A DNA stretch of 64,000 nucleotides from an uncultured Paracoccaceae bacterium (GCA_947503965.1 CANNFU010000003.1:1-64000), one strand, 5' to 3'; positions 7,722 to 18,077 are shown, numbered from the stretch's first letter. A program made the numbers and translations. The notes: generated by a model from the sequence alone, not told the origin.

Positions 7722-9320
7722 ATGTCGATTGGTCTGACTGATTTGGCAATGGTCACATTTGCCAGCCTTGCATGCGCAGGATTGCTGCTGCGAACGATGA
7801 CAACAACTGTCTCAACAAGGCGCGCGCGCAGCGTACCGACTGGTGATGTCACACACGGGCCCGTCTTTTTGTTCCGCGACAAGGCGCTGATTGATGCAAC
7901 GCCCGACGCTATTGAAATGCTGTCATCGCATCGGCTGAACACCACGGAATATGAAACTGCCCTGCATATTCTGGGCCCACATTTCCCCGGTCTGCGGCAA
8001 AAGCTGGAGGACGCATCCGAGGATCAGACTGTCGTCGAACATGCCAATAACGCCGCACTTTTCGTGGCACTGACACGGGACGGTGCAAACACCCGGTTGG
8101 CAATCCGAAGCAAGGCACACGACACGCATACCGATGCAGGCCGGATGATCGAAAATGACGTTTTGCTGGCAGAGCTGGCCATGCTGCGCGACATGACAGA
8201 TCATACGCCGCAGTTGATCTGGCAGGAAGATCGCGACGGCAAATTGATCTGGGCCAATCAGGCTTATTTGTCCTTTTCCGACAGGATAACAAATAGGGGT
8301 AGTGATGTCGGACCAAGCGCTTGGCCAAAATCATCCGTTTTTCCCGACTTGCGTGAACGCACAGGCAACGATGGCGCATCCATGCGGCGCATTTCTGCGG
8401 TCACGGCAGACTCTCTTGCGGAGCATTGGTTCGATGTGACCAGCGTGGCGCGCGGTGATAGTTCCCTTCACTTCGCAACCGATGCAAACGCTGCGGTTCG
8501 GGCAGACCAGGAACGCCGGAACTTTGTGCAGACGCTGGGCAAAACCTTTGCGCATCTGTCCATCGGACTTGCCATATTCGACAAGCGGCGCGAACTGGCC
8601 ATGTTCAATCCGGCCTTGCCGGAATTGACCGGCCTTTCGGCAACTTTCCTCAGCGGGCGACCTTCGATCGATACGGTTCTGGACCGATTGCGCGAAACGC
8701 GCATCCTGCCAGAGCCAAAGAATTATGCATCCTGGCGCGAACGGTTCAGCGCAGTAGAGGCCAGCGCGAAAGACGGCACCTATTGCGAAATCTGGAACTT
8801 GCCCGACGGGCGGGCCTTCCGCGTCACCGGACGCCCGCATCCCGACGGGGCCTTTGCCTTTTTGATCGAGGATATCACCGCAGAGGTATCGCTGACACGG
8901 CGGTTTCGTTCGGATATCGAAACCGGGCAGGCGGTATTGGATACACTTACCGATGCCATCGCGGTGTTTTCCAGCGCAGGCACACTGGTTATGTCGAATG
9001 CCGCCTACGCGCAGCTTTGGTCGGACAATCAATCGGTCGGACTTGAGCATCGCGACTTGCGGTCAGAGCTGCAGACATGGCGAAATCGGTCTACCCCAAC
9101 ACGAATGTGGTCTGAACTCATGGATTTCGCCCATATGTCGGCCGAGCGTAAGCCATGGGTCGATCACGCCATTCTTGAGGACGGGCGCAACATCACCTGC
9201 CATGCCGATCCAATTTCTGGTGGCATGACCATGGTCCGGTTTACCTTTGCGCCGCCGATAAAACCCGTGATCCAGAAATTGACCATGACAGATCCGGCAA
9301 TCCGCGTCACACGACGCTGA
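7722..9320 (+). CDS. PAS-domain protein without kinase domain
   Basis: A 532-residue protein with one N-terminal membrane helix (about 7-27) followed by two or three PAS-like modules: around 160-220 (PQLIWQEDRDGKLIWANQAY), 285-390 (IGLAIFDKRRELAMFNPAL, ending in a DITAEV exit helix) and 405-515 (DAIAVFSSAGTLVMSNAAY). No histidine-kinase, GGDEF or EAL domain is present; the protein ends after the last PAS module. It lies 75 bp after regB. AAGGTGAGG about 9 nt before the ATG at 7722 supports the start. Similar proteins carry a kinase C-terminus; here it may act as a ligand-sensing partner. No function can be assigned. Confidence 0.75.
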   Translation: MSIGLTDLAMVTFASLACAGLLLRTMTTTVSTRRARSVPTGDVTHGPVFLFRDKALIDATPDAIEMLSSHRLNTTEYETALHILGPHFPGLRQKLEDASEDQTVVEHANNAALFVALTRDGANTRLAIRSKAHDTHTDAGRMIENDVLLAELAMLRDMTDHTPQLIWQEDRDGKLIWANQAYLSFSDRITNRGSDVGPSAWPKSSVFPDLRERTGNDGASMRRISAVTADSLAEHWFDVTSVARGDSSLHFATDANAAVRADQERRNFVQTLGKTFAHLSIGLAIFDKRRELAMFNPALPELTGLSATFLSGRPSIDTVLDRLRETRILPEPKNYASWRERFSAVEASAKDGTYCEIWNLPDGRAFRVTGRPHPDGAFAFLIEDITAEVSLTRRFRSDIETGQAVLDTLTDAIAVFSSAGTLVMSNAAYAQLWSDNQSVGLEHRDLRSELQTWRNRSTPTRMWSELMDFAHMSAERKPWVDHAILEDGRNITCHADPISGGMTMVRFTFAPPIKPVIQKLTMTDPAIRVTRR

Positions 9321-9361
9321 TTTTCGCTTGCAGGCGCATCTGCAACCCATAGTGTTCGGCT

Positions 9362-9832
9362 ATGGCGTCGCACATGCTGCAAATATCACTCCCGGACGAG
9401 GCTGCGACTGCGCATCTGGCCCGCCAGATCGCGCAGGTCCTGCGTGCGGGTGACACGCTTCTTTTGGACGGGCCGATTGGCGCTGGCAAAACCGCCTTTG
9501 CGCGCGCGCTGATCCGAACCATGCTGAACCGGGCCGAGGACATCCCTTCCCCGACATTTACGCTTGTTCAAACCTATGACACCCCCCAGGGCGAGGTTTG
9601 GCATTGTGACCTTTATCGGCTGACCCATCCCGATGAGGTGATGGAACTGGGTCTGGATCAGGCCCTGACAGATGCAATCTGCCTGATCGAATGGCCTGAC
9701 CGTCTGGGTCAGGACATACCTCAGTCCGCTCTGCATCTTCATTTCGAGGCCAGGGAAACAGATCACACCATCGCGCTGGAAATGACACCAGCATGGCAAA
9801 CACGGCTCAAGGAAATCCATGTTGGATCGTGA
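9362..9832 (+). CDS. tsaE: tRNA threonylcarbamoyladenosine biosynthesis ATPase TsaE
   Basis: A 156-residue P-loop ATPase with Walker A GPIGAGKT at residues 37-44, a switch-like SPTFTLVQTY segment and the family motifs HCDLYRL and LIEWPDRLG. TsaE works with TsaB and TsaD to make t6A37 on ANN-reading tRNAs. Two in-frame ATGs (9362 and 9374) are possible, with no clear ribosome site for either; the longer is given. Its 3' end overlaps the next gene by 14 nt, placing it at the head of the tsaE-amgK-murU-addB-addA-trxA run. Confidence 0.93.
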   Translation: MASHMLQISLPDEAATAHLARQIAQVLRAGDTLLLDGPIGAGKTAFARALIRTMLNRAEDIPSPTFTLVQTYDTPQGEVWHCDLYRLTHPDEVMELGLDQALTDAICLIEWPDRLGQDIPQSALHLHFEARETDHTIALEMTPAWQTRLKEIHVGS

Positions 9833-10781
9833 CGATCGTATCAGCACATTCCTGCGTGGCACGGTGTGGCATGATTGGGAAAGAACCGCGCTCGCTGGCG
9901 ACGCGTCAACGCGGCGTTACGAACGGCTGCGATCCGCAAATGACACTGTCATCCTCATGGATGCGCCACCCGGTACGACCAGGCCATTTGCCAAAATCGC
10001 CAATTATCTTGCCGGCCAGGCCTTATGTCCGCCGCAAATTCACGCGCATGATCCTGATCTTGGGCTGATGATCATCAGCGACCTTGGTGCGGATGATTTC
10101 GCAGGATGGCTGATCAAACACCCGCACGACAGCGACGAATTGTATCGGTCCGCCACAGACGTCATCCTGCATCTGCAAAGCTGCAATCCGCCCTCCGGAC
10201 TTCACATCATGTCGCCGCAGGTCGGGGCGGAAATGGTCGCCATCACATGCGATCACTATGGCGGTAAACCCGCCGATGATCTGACGACCGAGATGGAACA
10301 GGCCCTGCATCGTCTTGCCCCCATCGCCGATACTTTGGCCCTGCGCGATTATCACGCCGAGAATTTGATTTGGCGACCAGACCAGTCAGGTTTTGCGCGG
10401 ATAGGGTTGCTTGACTTTCAGGACGCATTCATCGCGCCAAAAGGGTACGACCTGATGTCACTGTTGCGCGACGCCCGGCGCGACGTCGCGCCCGACCTCG
10501 TCGAACGGGTTATTGCGGATTATCTTGATCGCAGCAGCTTAGGCGACAGCTTTCGCGCGCAACTTGCCTGCCTTGGCGCGCAACGCAATCTGCGGATTAT
10601 CGGGGTATTCGCCCGCCTCGCGCGCGACATGCAAAAGCCGCGTTATCTGACGCTGATCCCGCGGGTCTGGCATAATCTTCAAGCCGACCTGCAGCATCCT
10701 GCACTTCACAAGTTGCGACAAGTCGTTGACGCCACATTACCACCACCGACCGACACACATTTACAAGGATTGCGGTCATGA
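9819..10781 (+). CDS. amgK: AmgK-like sugar kinase (APH phosphotransferase fold)
   Basis: A 320-residue protein of the aminoglycoside-phosphotransferase fold. The catalytic loop is LRDYHAENLIW with Asp177, His179 and Asn182, and the metal site is GLLDFQDAF about 30 residues later. In Pseudomonas, AmgK phosphorylates the anomeric carbon of N-acetylmuramic acid (and GlcNAc), and MurU then makes UDP-MurNAc, giving a peptidoglycan-recycling shortcut. The same two genes are adjacent and overlapping here (ATGA), which supports AmgK rather than a drug-modifying enzyme. Specificity is inferred from neighbourhood. Confidence 0.82.
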   Translation: MLDRDDRISTFLRGTVWHDWERTALAGDASTRRYERLRSANDTVILMDAPPGTTRPFAKIANYLAGQALCPPQIHAHDPDLGLMIISDLGADDFAGWLIKHPHDSDELYRSATDVILHLQSCNPPSGLHIMSPQVGAEMVAITCDHYGGKPADDLTTEMEQALHRLAPIADTLALRDYHAENLIWRPDQSGFARIGLLDFQDAFIAPKGYDLMSLLRDARRDVAPDLVERVIADYLDRSSLGDSFRAQLACLGAQRNLRIIGVFARLARDMQKPRYLTLIPRVWHNLQADLQHPALHKLRQVVDATLPPPTDTHLQGLRS

Positions 10782-11449
10782 CAACCCCGATCATGTTATG
10801 CGCCGCCGGTCTGGGCACCCGTATGGGCGATTTGGTCAAAGACCGACCAAAGCCGCTGATCCGGGTGGCGGGCAAGGCGTTGATTGATCACGCGCTGGAT
10901 TTCACGCAAATTGAAGGTGTCGGACAACGGGTCGTGAACGTCCACTATCATCCCGACATGTTGCGCGAACATCTTGCGGACCAGAATATCCTGTTCTCGG
11001 ACGAAACCGATGGCCTGCTGGAAACAGGTGGTGGGCTGAAGAAAGCGCTTCCGCTGCTGAACGCCAGCCCTGTGCTTACCATGAATACCGATGCCATATG
11101 GAACGGGCCAAACCCGATCCAGACGGTATTGGACGCATGGCAGGATCATATGGAGGCATTGCTGCTGCTCGTGCCAAAATCCCGCGTCTTCGGACATCCC
11201 GGACCGGGCGACTTTGCACCTGAACCTGACGGCCGACTGAGACGCGCGCCCGAAGCGGTTTACCCCGGGGTACAGATGATCCGTACGGAAGGTCTGCAAC
11301 ATATAACCGAAGCCAAGTTTTCCCTGAACGTTCTATGGGACCAAATCGCCGAACGCGGCGGGCTTTATGGCACCATGTATGATGGGCAATGGTGCGATGT
11401 CGGTCAGCCCTCAAGCATCCCGATCGCCGAAGGCATGCTGCATGTTTGA
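10778..11449 (+). CDS. murU: MurU-like N-acetylmuramate-1-phosphate uridylyltransferase
   Basis: A 223-residue nucleotidyltransferase with the signature CAAGLGTRMGDLVKDRPKPL at residues 8-27 (nucleotide binding and catalytic Lys), then the DGLLETGGGLKKAL and MNTDAIW motifs. It belongs to the sugar-1-phosphate nucleotidyltransferase family and is paired with amgK by a 4-nt overlap. The predicted reaction is MurNAc-1-P plus UTP to UDP-MurNAc. It overlaps the start of addB by 8 nt. Confidence 0.85.
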   Translation: MTTPIMLCAAGLGTRMGDLVKDRPKPLIRVAGKALIDHALDFTQIEGVGQRVVNVHYHPDMLREHLADQNILFSDETDGLLETGGGLKKALPLLNASPVLTMNTDAIWNGPNPIQTVLDAWQDHMEALLLLVPKSRVFGHPGPGDFAPEPDGRLRRAPEAVYPGVQMIRTEGLQHITEAKFSLNVLWDQIAERGGLYGTMYDGQWCDVGQPSSIPIAEGMLHV

Positions 11450-14366
11450 CCCCGCACCGCAACCGCGCATCTTTGCCACACCGCCTGGTGTCGACTTTGC
11501 ACAGGCGCTGGTCAGCGGCCTGATCGACCGTGCCGGAACGCTGCCGGCAGAAGAATGGGCGCGCACCGAAATCTACGTCAACACAACGCGCATGCAGCGT
11601 CGGATACGCGACGTTTTCGACGCAGGCCCGCCGCGCCTGTTGCCCCGGATCCGGCTGATCACCGATCTTGCCGCTGATCCATCATTGGACAGTCTACCGC
11701 CAGCCGTTTCACCACTGCGGCGACGATTGGAGCTGTCCCGCTTTGTCGCGTTGCTTTTGGATCGTGAACCCGACCTCGCCCCGCGCGCAGCACTTTATGA
11801 TCTATCCAACAGCCTTGCCGCATTAATGGACGAAATGCTGGGTGAAGGGGTCGCACCAGACAAGATCAGCGCGCTCGACATATCTGACCAGTCGGGTCAT
11901 TGGGACCGCGCGTTGAAATTTCTCAATATCATCGCCCCGTTCTTCGATACCGCGAAAGAACCCCCCGATCAGGAAGCCCGACAGCGGATGGTCATCACGG
12001 CACTGGCCGGGAAATGGGCTGAAAAGCCCATACAGCATCCTGTCATCATTGCTGGCTCAACCGGATCGCGCGGGGCAACGGCCCTGTTCATGCAAGCCGT
12101 GGCACAACTGCCGCAAGGCGCGATCATCTTGCCGGGTTTCGACTTTGACCTGCCTGTCGACGTCTGGGACGCGATGCAGCATGACATGACGTCCGAAGAT
12201 CACCCGCAATACCGCTTTCGCCGGTTGATGCAGGTTTTTGGCATCGGGCCACATGACGTCACCCGATGGTCCGACCGGACGCCGAACAATCCGAACCGCA
12301 ACAAACTCATCTCACTTTCACTGCGACCCGCGCCTGTGACGGATCAATGGTTGCAGGATGGCCCGCAACTGGGAGATCTGCACGCAGCAACCGCCGGGCT
12401 GACCCTTGTCGAAGCGGCCTCACCCCGGGCCGAGGCCGAGGCGATTGCCCTCCGCTTGCGTCAGGCCGCCCAGGACGGGATCACCGCCGCACTTATCTCG
12501 CCCGATCGGATGTTGACCCGGCAGGTTGCAGCCGCATTGGACCGGTGGGACATTCAGCCAGATGATAGCGCGGGCACGCCACTTGCGCTGTCACCTCCGG
12601 GGCGGCTGTTGCGACATGTGGCCGACATGACGGCCAAGCCACTGACAGCGGAAGGTTTGCTGACACTGCTTAAGCACCCGCTCTGCCATTCGGAACGGGA
12701 TGATCGGGGGGATCATCTGCGCTACACCCGGGAGCTTGAGCTTTATCTGCGCCGTATAGGACCACGTTTTCCCGGTGCGGATGACCTCAGGGACTGGGCC
12801 AGGGATGACGCGCAAATCAACTGGTCCAACTGGCTGCGCAGCCTGGTTGAAAACCAACGGATCGACCAGACCGCACCGCTCACCGATCATCTGACGCAGC
12901 ACATTCATCTGGCCGAACGCATCTGCGCCGGTCCGGATGTCGCGGGATCCGGCGGCTTGTGGAAAGAAGCAGCCGGTCGCGAGGCCAAGCGTATCTGCGA
13001 TACACTGTCGGACGCGGGCGATGCCGCGGGCGGGATCAGCGCCTATGACTACATCACACTGTTCAACGGTGTCCTTGCAGGTGGCACCGTGCGCGAACGC
13101 GACAGCGGGCACCCCGGCATTCTGATCTGGGGTACGCTTGAGGCGCGGGTGCAAAGTGCAGACCTGACCATTCTGGGGGGCATGAACGAAGGATCATGGC
13201 CCGAAACACCGCCCCCCGACCCGTGGCTCAACCGGGTCATGCGGGCCGATGCCGGATTGCTGCTGCCCGAACGCAAGGTTGGCCTTTCCGCGCATGATTA
13301 CCAACAGGCTGTCAGCAGCGCCGAGGTCTGGATCACCCGCGCCAAACGGTCCGCCGACGCGGAAACCGTACCATCACGCTGGATCAACCGGCTGACCAAC
13401 CTGTTGAACGGGCTTCCGGGCCAGAACGGGCCCGCCGCACTGGAAGACATGCGCAACCGGGGAAATCAATGGCTTGATATGGCCGCTGCGCTGTCGGTCC
13501 CGTCACAGGTCGTCAAGCCCGCCGCGCGCCCATCGCCCTGCCCGCCGGTCGCCGCACGGCCCAGGCAGCTATCGGTGACACAGATCAAGACGCTGATCCG
13601 CGATCCTTTCGCCATCTACGCGCGCAAGGTACTGCGACTGGACCCATTGAACCCCCTTGTCGCGACACCCGACGCACCGCTACGCGGCAACATCATCCAC
13701 AAGATACTTGAACATTTCATTGCGCAGCAATGCGACCCGCGCGACCGCGATGCCTTCATGCAAATTGCACGCGCCTATTTGACCCGCGACTGCCCGTGGC
13801 CGGCAATCCGCGCGCAATGGCTGGCGCGGCTGGACCGGACGATTGATCAATTTCTGGCAGACGAAACCGAAAGGCAGGCCACCGCAATCAAACACCTTGT
13901 CGAACTCAAGGGGCAATCCGTTCTGGCCAATATCGGCATGACGCTGACCTGCAAAGCGGACCGGATTGACGTGACAGACGACAACGCCGTCATCATCTAC
14001 GACTACAAGACCGGCGTCGTTCCCACCGGCCCGCAGCAAGAGAAATTTGACAAACAATTGCTGGTCGAAGCGGCGATGGTCGAAAAAGGCGCGTTCCGGG
14101 ATCTGGGAACACAGCATGTCAAATCCGCCGCCTTCATCGGCGTGAACGCAGCGATGAAAGTGCAGCCAGCGCCGCTTGAAAAGCAGCCAACCGATCAAGT
14201 CTGGGCCGATCTGGAGACCCTGTTCCAGAACTGGCTCAACCCGGACCGTGGCTATACTGCGCGACTGGCGCTGTTCTCCAAATCCGACATCAGCGCGTAT
14301 GACCATCTTGCGCGCTTTGGCGAATGGGACACCAGCCAGCACCCCGTGGCCGAGGTACTGACATGA
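11442..14366 (+). CDS. addB: AddB subunit of the AddAB double-strand-break repair nuclease
   Basis: A 974-residue protein of the alphaproteobacterial AddB type. The N-terminal half is a helicase-like scaffold (RMQRRIRDVFDAGPPRLLPR near residue 50). The C-terminus is a PD-(D/E)XK nuclease domain with LRGNIIHKILEHF, CKADRIDV and YDYKTG. With AddA it resects DNA ends for RecA loading. The start at 11442 is chosen because it opens with MFDPAPQPRIFATPPG, the usual AddB beginning, and overlaps murU by 8 nt; upstream in-frame Met codons lie inside murU. It overlaps addA by 4 nt. Confidence 0.95.
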   Translation: MFDPAPQPRIFATPPGVDFAQALVSGLIDRAGTLPAEEWARTEIYVNTTRMQRRIRDVFDAGPPRLLPRIRLITDLAADPSLDSLPPAVSPLRRRLELSRFVALLLDREPDLAPRAALYDLSNSLAALMDEMLGEGVAPDKISALDISDQSGHWDRALKFLNIIAPFFDTAKEPPDQEARQRMVITALAGKWAEKPIQHPVIIAGSTGSRGATALFMQAVAQLPQGAIILPGFDFDLPVDVWDAMQHDMTSEDHPQYRFRRLMQVFGIGPHDVTRWSDRTPNNPNRNKLISLSLRPAPVTDQWLQDGPQLGDLHAATAGLTLVEAASPRAEAEAIALRLRQAAQDGITAALISPDRMLTRQVAAALDRWDIQPDDSAGTPLALSPPGRLLRHVADMTAKPLTAEGLLTLLKHPLCHSERDDRGDHLRYTRELELYLRRIGPRFPGADDLRDWARDDAQINWSNWLRSLVENQRIDQTAPLTDHLTQHIHLAERICAGPDVAGSGGLWKEAAGREAKRICDTLSDAGDAAGGISAYDYITLFNGVLAGGTVRERDSGHPGILIWGTLEARVQSADLTILGGMNEGSWPETPPPDPWLNRVMRADAGLLLPERKVGLSAHDYQQAVSSAEVWITRAKRSADAETVPSRWINRLTNLLNGLPGQNGPAALEDMRNRGNQWLDMAAALSVPSQVVKPAARPSPCPPVAARPRQLSVTQIKTLIRDPFAIYARKVLRLDPLNPLVATPDAPLRGNIIHKILEHFIAQQCDPRDRDAFMQIARAYLTRDCPWPAIRAQWLARLDRTIDQFLADETERQATAIKHLVELKGQSVLANIGMTLTCKADRIDVTDDNAVIIYDYKTGVVPTGPQQEKFDKQLLVEAAMVEKGAFRDLGTQHVKSAAFIGVNAAMKVQPAPLEKQPTDQVWADLETLFQNWLNPDRGYTARLALFSKSDISAYDHLARFGEWDTSQHPVAEVLT

Positions 14367-17300
14367 TCCGCGATCCCGCATCGCAACGGCAAATCGATGC
14401 CGCTGATCCAAATGTCTCGACCTGGCTGTCGGCAAATGCGGGGTCGGGCAAAACGCGGGTGCTGACCGACCGGGTGGCGCGACTGTTGCTGGATGACGTG
14501 TCAGCGCAGAACATCCTGTGCCTCACCTATACCAAGGCCGCAGCCGCCGAGATGCAGAACCGGCTGTTCAAGCGGTTGGGTGATTGGGCCATGATGCCCG
14601 ACGCAAAACTGCGCGGTGATCTGGCTGCTTTGGGGATTGATCACCATATCGATGATGCGGCGTTGCGTAATGCACGTAAGCTTTTCGCATTGGCCATCGA
14701 AACACCCGGCGGCCTCAAGATACAGACAATCCACTCATTTTGCGCTGGCATCTTGCGGCGTTTCCCGCTTGAGGCACAGGTCAGCCCTCAGTTCCGCGAG
14801 ATGGAAGATCGCGATGCGGAAATCCTGCGCAATGATGTTGTGGATCAGTTGGTCGATGGCCCTGACGCGCAGGTCGTCTATGACATGCTGGCGTTTTTTA
14901 CAGGCGATGACCTGTCCAAACTGACCGCAGAACTAGCGACAAAGCGCGATCATTTCAGCATGACGGTCAATGATACCGATCTGAAGGCGGCGCTGAACCT
15001 GCCCCCAAATGCCCAACGTGACGATGCATTGAAAATGGCCGTTCAAGGGCACGAGGCCGGCATCGTCTCTGATCTGGCGCAGGTCTTTGCCGACCAATCG
15101 CCCACCTACAAGAAATTCGCGGCACAGCTTGGCCTCCTTGATCTGAAGACACCCGGCTGGGACACGTTTGATGCCCTTTGCGATCTGTTTCTTTACAAGG
15201 GCACGGGTGCGTCCAAATCCGTCAACTTTCCGCAAAGCAATCACGGCAAGGCGGTCGTGGCGATGGAACCCATCGCGCCAGAGGTGCATGACTGGATGGA
15301 TCGCGTCGCCGAGGCGCAGCAATTCCTGTGGGCGATGGATGCGTTCGATCGCTCCAAGGCGATGTATGCTTTCGCAAACGCCTTCATCCCCGCTTACGAG
15401 GCGCGCAAGCTCGCCATGGGCGCGCTCGACTTTGATGATCTGATCCGCAAGGCCAAGGCACTGCTGCTTGATCCCAGCGTTGCGCAATGGGTTCTGTTCC
15501 GGTTGGACGGCGGCATCGACCATATTCTGGTCGACGAAGCCCAGGATACCAGCCCCACCCAATGGGCCGTGATCCAACAACTGGCGCAGGAATTCGCGGC
15601 TGGACATGGCGCACGATCCGACCGGGAACGGACGGTCTTTGTGGTCGGCGACAAGAAACAGTCAATCTATTCCTTTCAAGGCGCCGACCCCGCCGCGTTC
15701 GATCAGATGAAGGATCATTTCCGCAGCGCCCATCATGCAATCCAAAAACCCTTTGCGACGACATCGCTCGATTATTCATTCCGGTCGGCCCAGACAATTC
15801 TGTCGGTCGTCGATGCCACCTTTACGGGCGATCTGACCGAAGGCATGGATGACCAGCTCAGCCATATCGCGTTCAAGGAAAACATGCCCGGTCGCGTCGA
15901 TCTCTGGCCCGTCATCGAAAAATCGACGCAAGAGGACAATCGCCCCTGGTTTCACCCCGTGGACGAGCCCAGCGCGACAGACCACACCGTTGTGATGGCC
16001 AACAGGGTCGCCGCACAGATCAAGCACATGATCGCAAACGAAAAGATCCCGGTAGAGAGTGGGGACACAGGCCAATATCAGGCCCGTCCAATCACCGAGG
16101 GCGATTTCCTGATTCTTGTCCAGCGCCGATCAGAACTGTTTGCTGAAATCATCCGTGCCTGCAAGGCGGCCAATCTGCAAATCGCCGGGGCCGACCGGCT
16201 GCGTGTGGGTGCCGAACTTGCCGTAAAAGATATCGCCGCTCTCCTTGGCTTTCTGGCGTTGCCAGAGGACGATCTGTCGCTTGCTGCAGCACTACGATCC
16301 CCCTTGTTTGGCTGGACCGAACAGGATCTTTTTACGCTTGCCCACCATCGGCCCGCAAAAAGCTACCTATGGACCGCGCTGCGCAATGCGAACCATCCGG
16401 ACACACTTGAAACCCTGAACGACCTGCGCAGACAGGCGGACTTTCTTCGCCCCTACGATCTGATCGAACGTATCCTGATCCGGCATGACGGGCGGCGCAA
16501 ACTGCTTGCGCGACTGGGGCCAGAGGCCGAGGATGGCATTGACGCGCTTTTGTCACAAGCGCTTGCGTATGAAAGCACCGGCGTGCCCAGCCTGACCGGA
16601 TTCCTGACCTGGATGGAAACCGATGATCTTGAGGTGAAACGGCAGATGGACAATCAGGGCGACCGTATCCGGGTGATGACCGTGCATGGCGCCAAGGGGT
16701 TGGAGGCACCAATCGTCATCCTGCCAGACACGGCGAAACGCGACATCAAGGTGAACGCCGAACTTCTGAAATCAGGCGATCATCTGATCTGGAAAACGCC
16801 AACCAGGGAATCCGCACCTGTTGTCACCGCCCTGCGGCGGGACGTTATCGCCGCCCAGACCCGTGAACGCGCCCGTCTGCTTTACGTGGCCATGACCCGC
16901 GCTGAAAAATGGCTGATCGTCGGGGCCGCCGGTGATGTGGGGCAGGATAATGAAAGCTGGTACAATGTCATTGCGAACGGCATGGCGCAGCGCGGCGATT
17001 TCAATGCCAGGTCCGGTGATCTGGACATCAAACGTGTCGCTGATCTGAAATGGGACGGGTTGGATCAGACCACTGTGCCAAAACCCAAACACCAGCCAGT
17101 CAGCCCACCGCAGTTCGGCAACCTGCCACCCGTCACGCGACACAAAACACTCGCCCCATCCGACCTGCCGGGGCCAAAGGCGCTGCCGGGTGCGTATGAT
17201 ATCGACGAAACCGATGACGCCATGGACCGCGGCACGGTGATCCACAGCCTGTTGGAACATCTGCCCGCAGCCACACCCGCAAACCGGCGCGCACTGGGTC

Positions 17301-17698
17301 TGCAACTGACCAATGACACCGCACTTGTTGATCAGATCATCGCGCTTATCAATAACCCCGACCTTGGACATATCTGGACAGACACGGCGTTGCCCGAGGT
17401 GGGCATCACCGCTGACATCCCCGATCTTGGGCGTATTCACGGCACCATTGACCGGCTGATCGTGACCCCCGAAAACGTCATTGCCATCGATTACAAGTCA
17501 AACCGGCGCGTCCCGACCCAGGCACATGACACGCCGACGGGCATCATCAACCAGCTTGCCGTCTATGCCGCCGCGCTGGCCCAGATCTATCCCGACCGGA
17601 CTATTGAAACCGCGATCCTGTGGATCGAAACCGCAAACCTGATGGTGATCCCCGAAAATCATCTTCACGAAGCGCTGAACACTCTTGCGTCGCCTTGA
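14363..17698 (+). CDS. addA: AddA subunit (UvrD-type helicase/nuclease)
   Basis: A 1111-residue SF1 helicase-nuclease. Walker A ANAGSGKT lies at residues 24-31 and the Walker B-type motif VDEAQDTSPTQW near residue 390. Motif VI-like LLYVAMTRAEKWLIV lies near 840, and a C-terminal nuclease motif, IDYKSN, has Asp at about 1043 and Lys at about 1045. AddA is the motor and one of two nucleases of AddAB. The start at 14363 overlaps the addB stop as ATGA; the longer frame upstream reads out of frame inside addB. It ends 58 bp before trxA. Confidence 0.97.
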   Translation: MIRDPASQRQIDAADPNVSTWLSANAGSGKTRVLTDRVARLLLDDVSAQNILCLTYTKAAAAEMQNRLFKRLGDWAMMPDAKLRGDLAALGIDHHIDDAALRNARKLFALAIETPGGLKIQTIHSFCAGILRRFPLEAQVSPQFREMEDRDAEILRNDVVDQLVDGPDAQVVYDMLAFFTGDDLSKLTAELATKRDHFSMTVNDTDLKAALNLPPNAQRDDALKMAVQGHEAGIVSDLAQVFADQSPTYKKFAAQLGLLDLKTPGWDTFDALCDLFLYKGTGASKSVNFPQSNHGKAVVAMEPIAPEVHDWMDRVAEAQQFLWAMDAFDRSKAMYAFANAFIPAYEARKLAMGALDFDDLIRKAKALLLDPSVAQWVLFRLDGGIDHILVDEAQDTSPTQWAVIQQLAQEFAAGHGARSDRERTVFVVGDKKQSIYSFQGADPAAFDQMKDHFRSAHHAIQKPFATTSLDYSFRSAQTILSVVDATFTGDLTEGMDDQLSHIAFKENMPGRVDLWPVIEKSTQEDNRPWFHPVDEPSATDHTVVMANRVAAQIKHMIANEKIPVESGDTGQYQARPITEGDFLILVQRRSELFAEIIRACKAANLQIAGADRLRVGAELAVKDIAALLGFLALPEDDLSLAAALRSPLFGWTEQDLFTLAHHRPAKSYLWTALRNANHPDTLETLNDLRRQADFLRPYDLIERILIRHDGRRKLLARLGPEAEDGIDALLSQALAYESTGVPSLTGFLTWMETDDLEVKRQMDNQGDRIRVMTVHGAKGLEAPIVILPDTAKRDIKVNAELLKSGDHLIWKTPTRESAPVVTALRRDVIAAQTRERARLLYVAMTRAEKWLIVGAAGDVGQDNESWYNVIANGMAQRGDFNARSGDLDIKRVADLKWDGLDQTTVPKPKHQPVSPPQFGNLPPVTRHKTLAPSDLPGPKALPGAYDIDETDDAMDRGTVIHSLLEHLPAATPANRRALGLQLTNDTALVDQIIALINNPDLGHIWTDTALPEVGITADIPDLGRIHGTIDRLIVTPENVIAIDYKSNRRVPTQAHDTPTGIINQLAVYAAALAQIYPDRTIETAILWIETANLMVIPENHLHEALNTLASP

Positions 17699-17756
17699 CC
17701 AACGGGGCTGAGGTTCTTACCTTCGAATTCCATTGATTTCGCCAAGGAGTAACCTG

Positions 17757-18077
17757 ATGGCCACCGTAGCAGTAACTGACGCAACCTTTGACGCCGAGGT
17801 GCGCCAATCCGATATCCCCGTTGTCGTGGATTTCTGGGCAGAATGGTGTGGCCCCTGCAAACAGATCGGCCCCGCACTGGAAGAGCTGTCATCCGAGATG
17901 GAAGGCAAGGTCAAGATCGTCAAAGTGAACGTGGACGAAAACCCGAACTCACCCGCACAAATGGGCGTTCGTGGTATTCCTGCATTGTTTGTTTTCAAAA
18001 ACGGCGAAGTCGTATCAAACAAGGCCGGCGCTGCACCCAAAGCAGCCATTCAAGGCTGGATTGAAGAGTCGATCTAG
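17757..18077 (+). CDS. trxA: Thioredoxin
   Basis: A 106-residue thioredoxin with the redox motif WCGPC at residues 30-34, the cis-Pro segment RGIPALFVF and the family C-terminal helix. The size is normal. AAGGAG 8 nt upstream of the ATG at 17757 sets the start; the longer frame to 17733 has no support. It is the last gene of the addAB run and is followed by a strong stem-loop. Confidence 0.97.
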   Translation: MATVAVTDATFDAEVRQSDIPVVVDFWAEWCGPCKQIGPALEELSSEMEGKVKIVKVNVDENPNSPAQMGVRGIPALFVFKNGEVVSNKAGAAPKAAIQGWIEESI

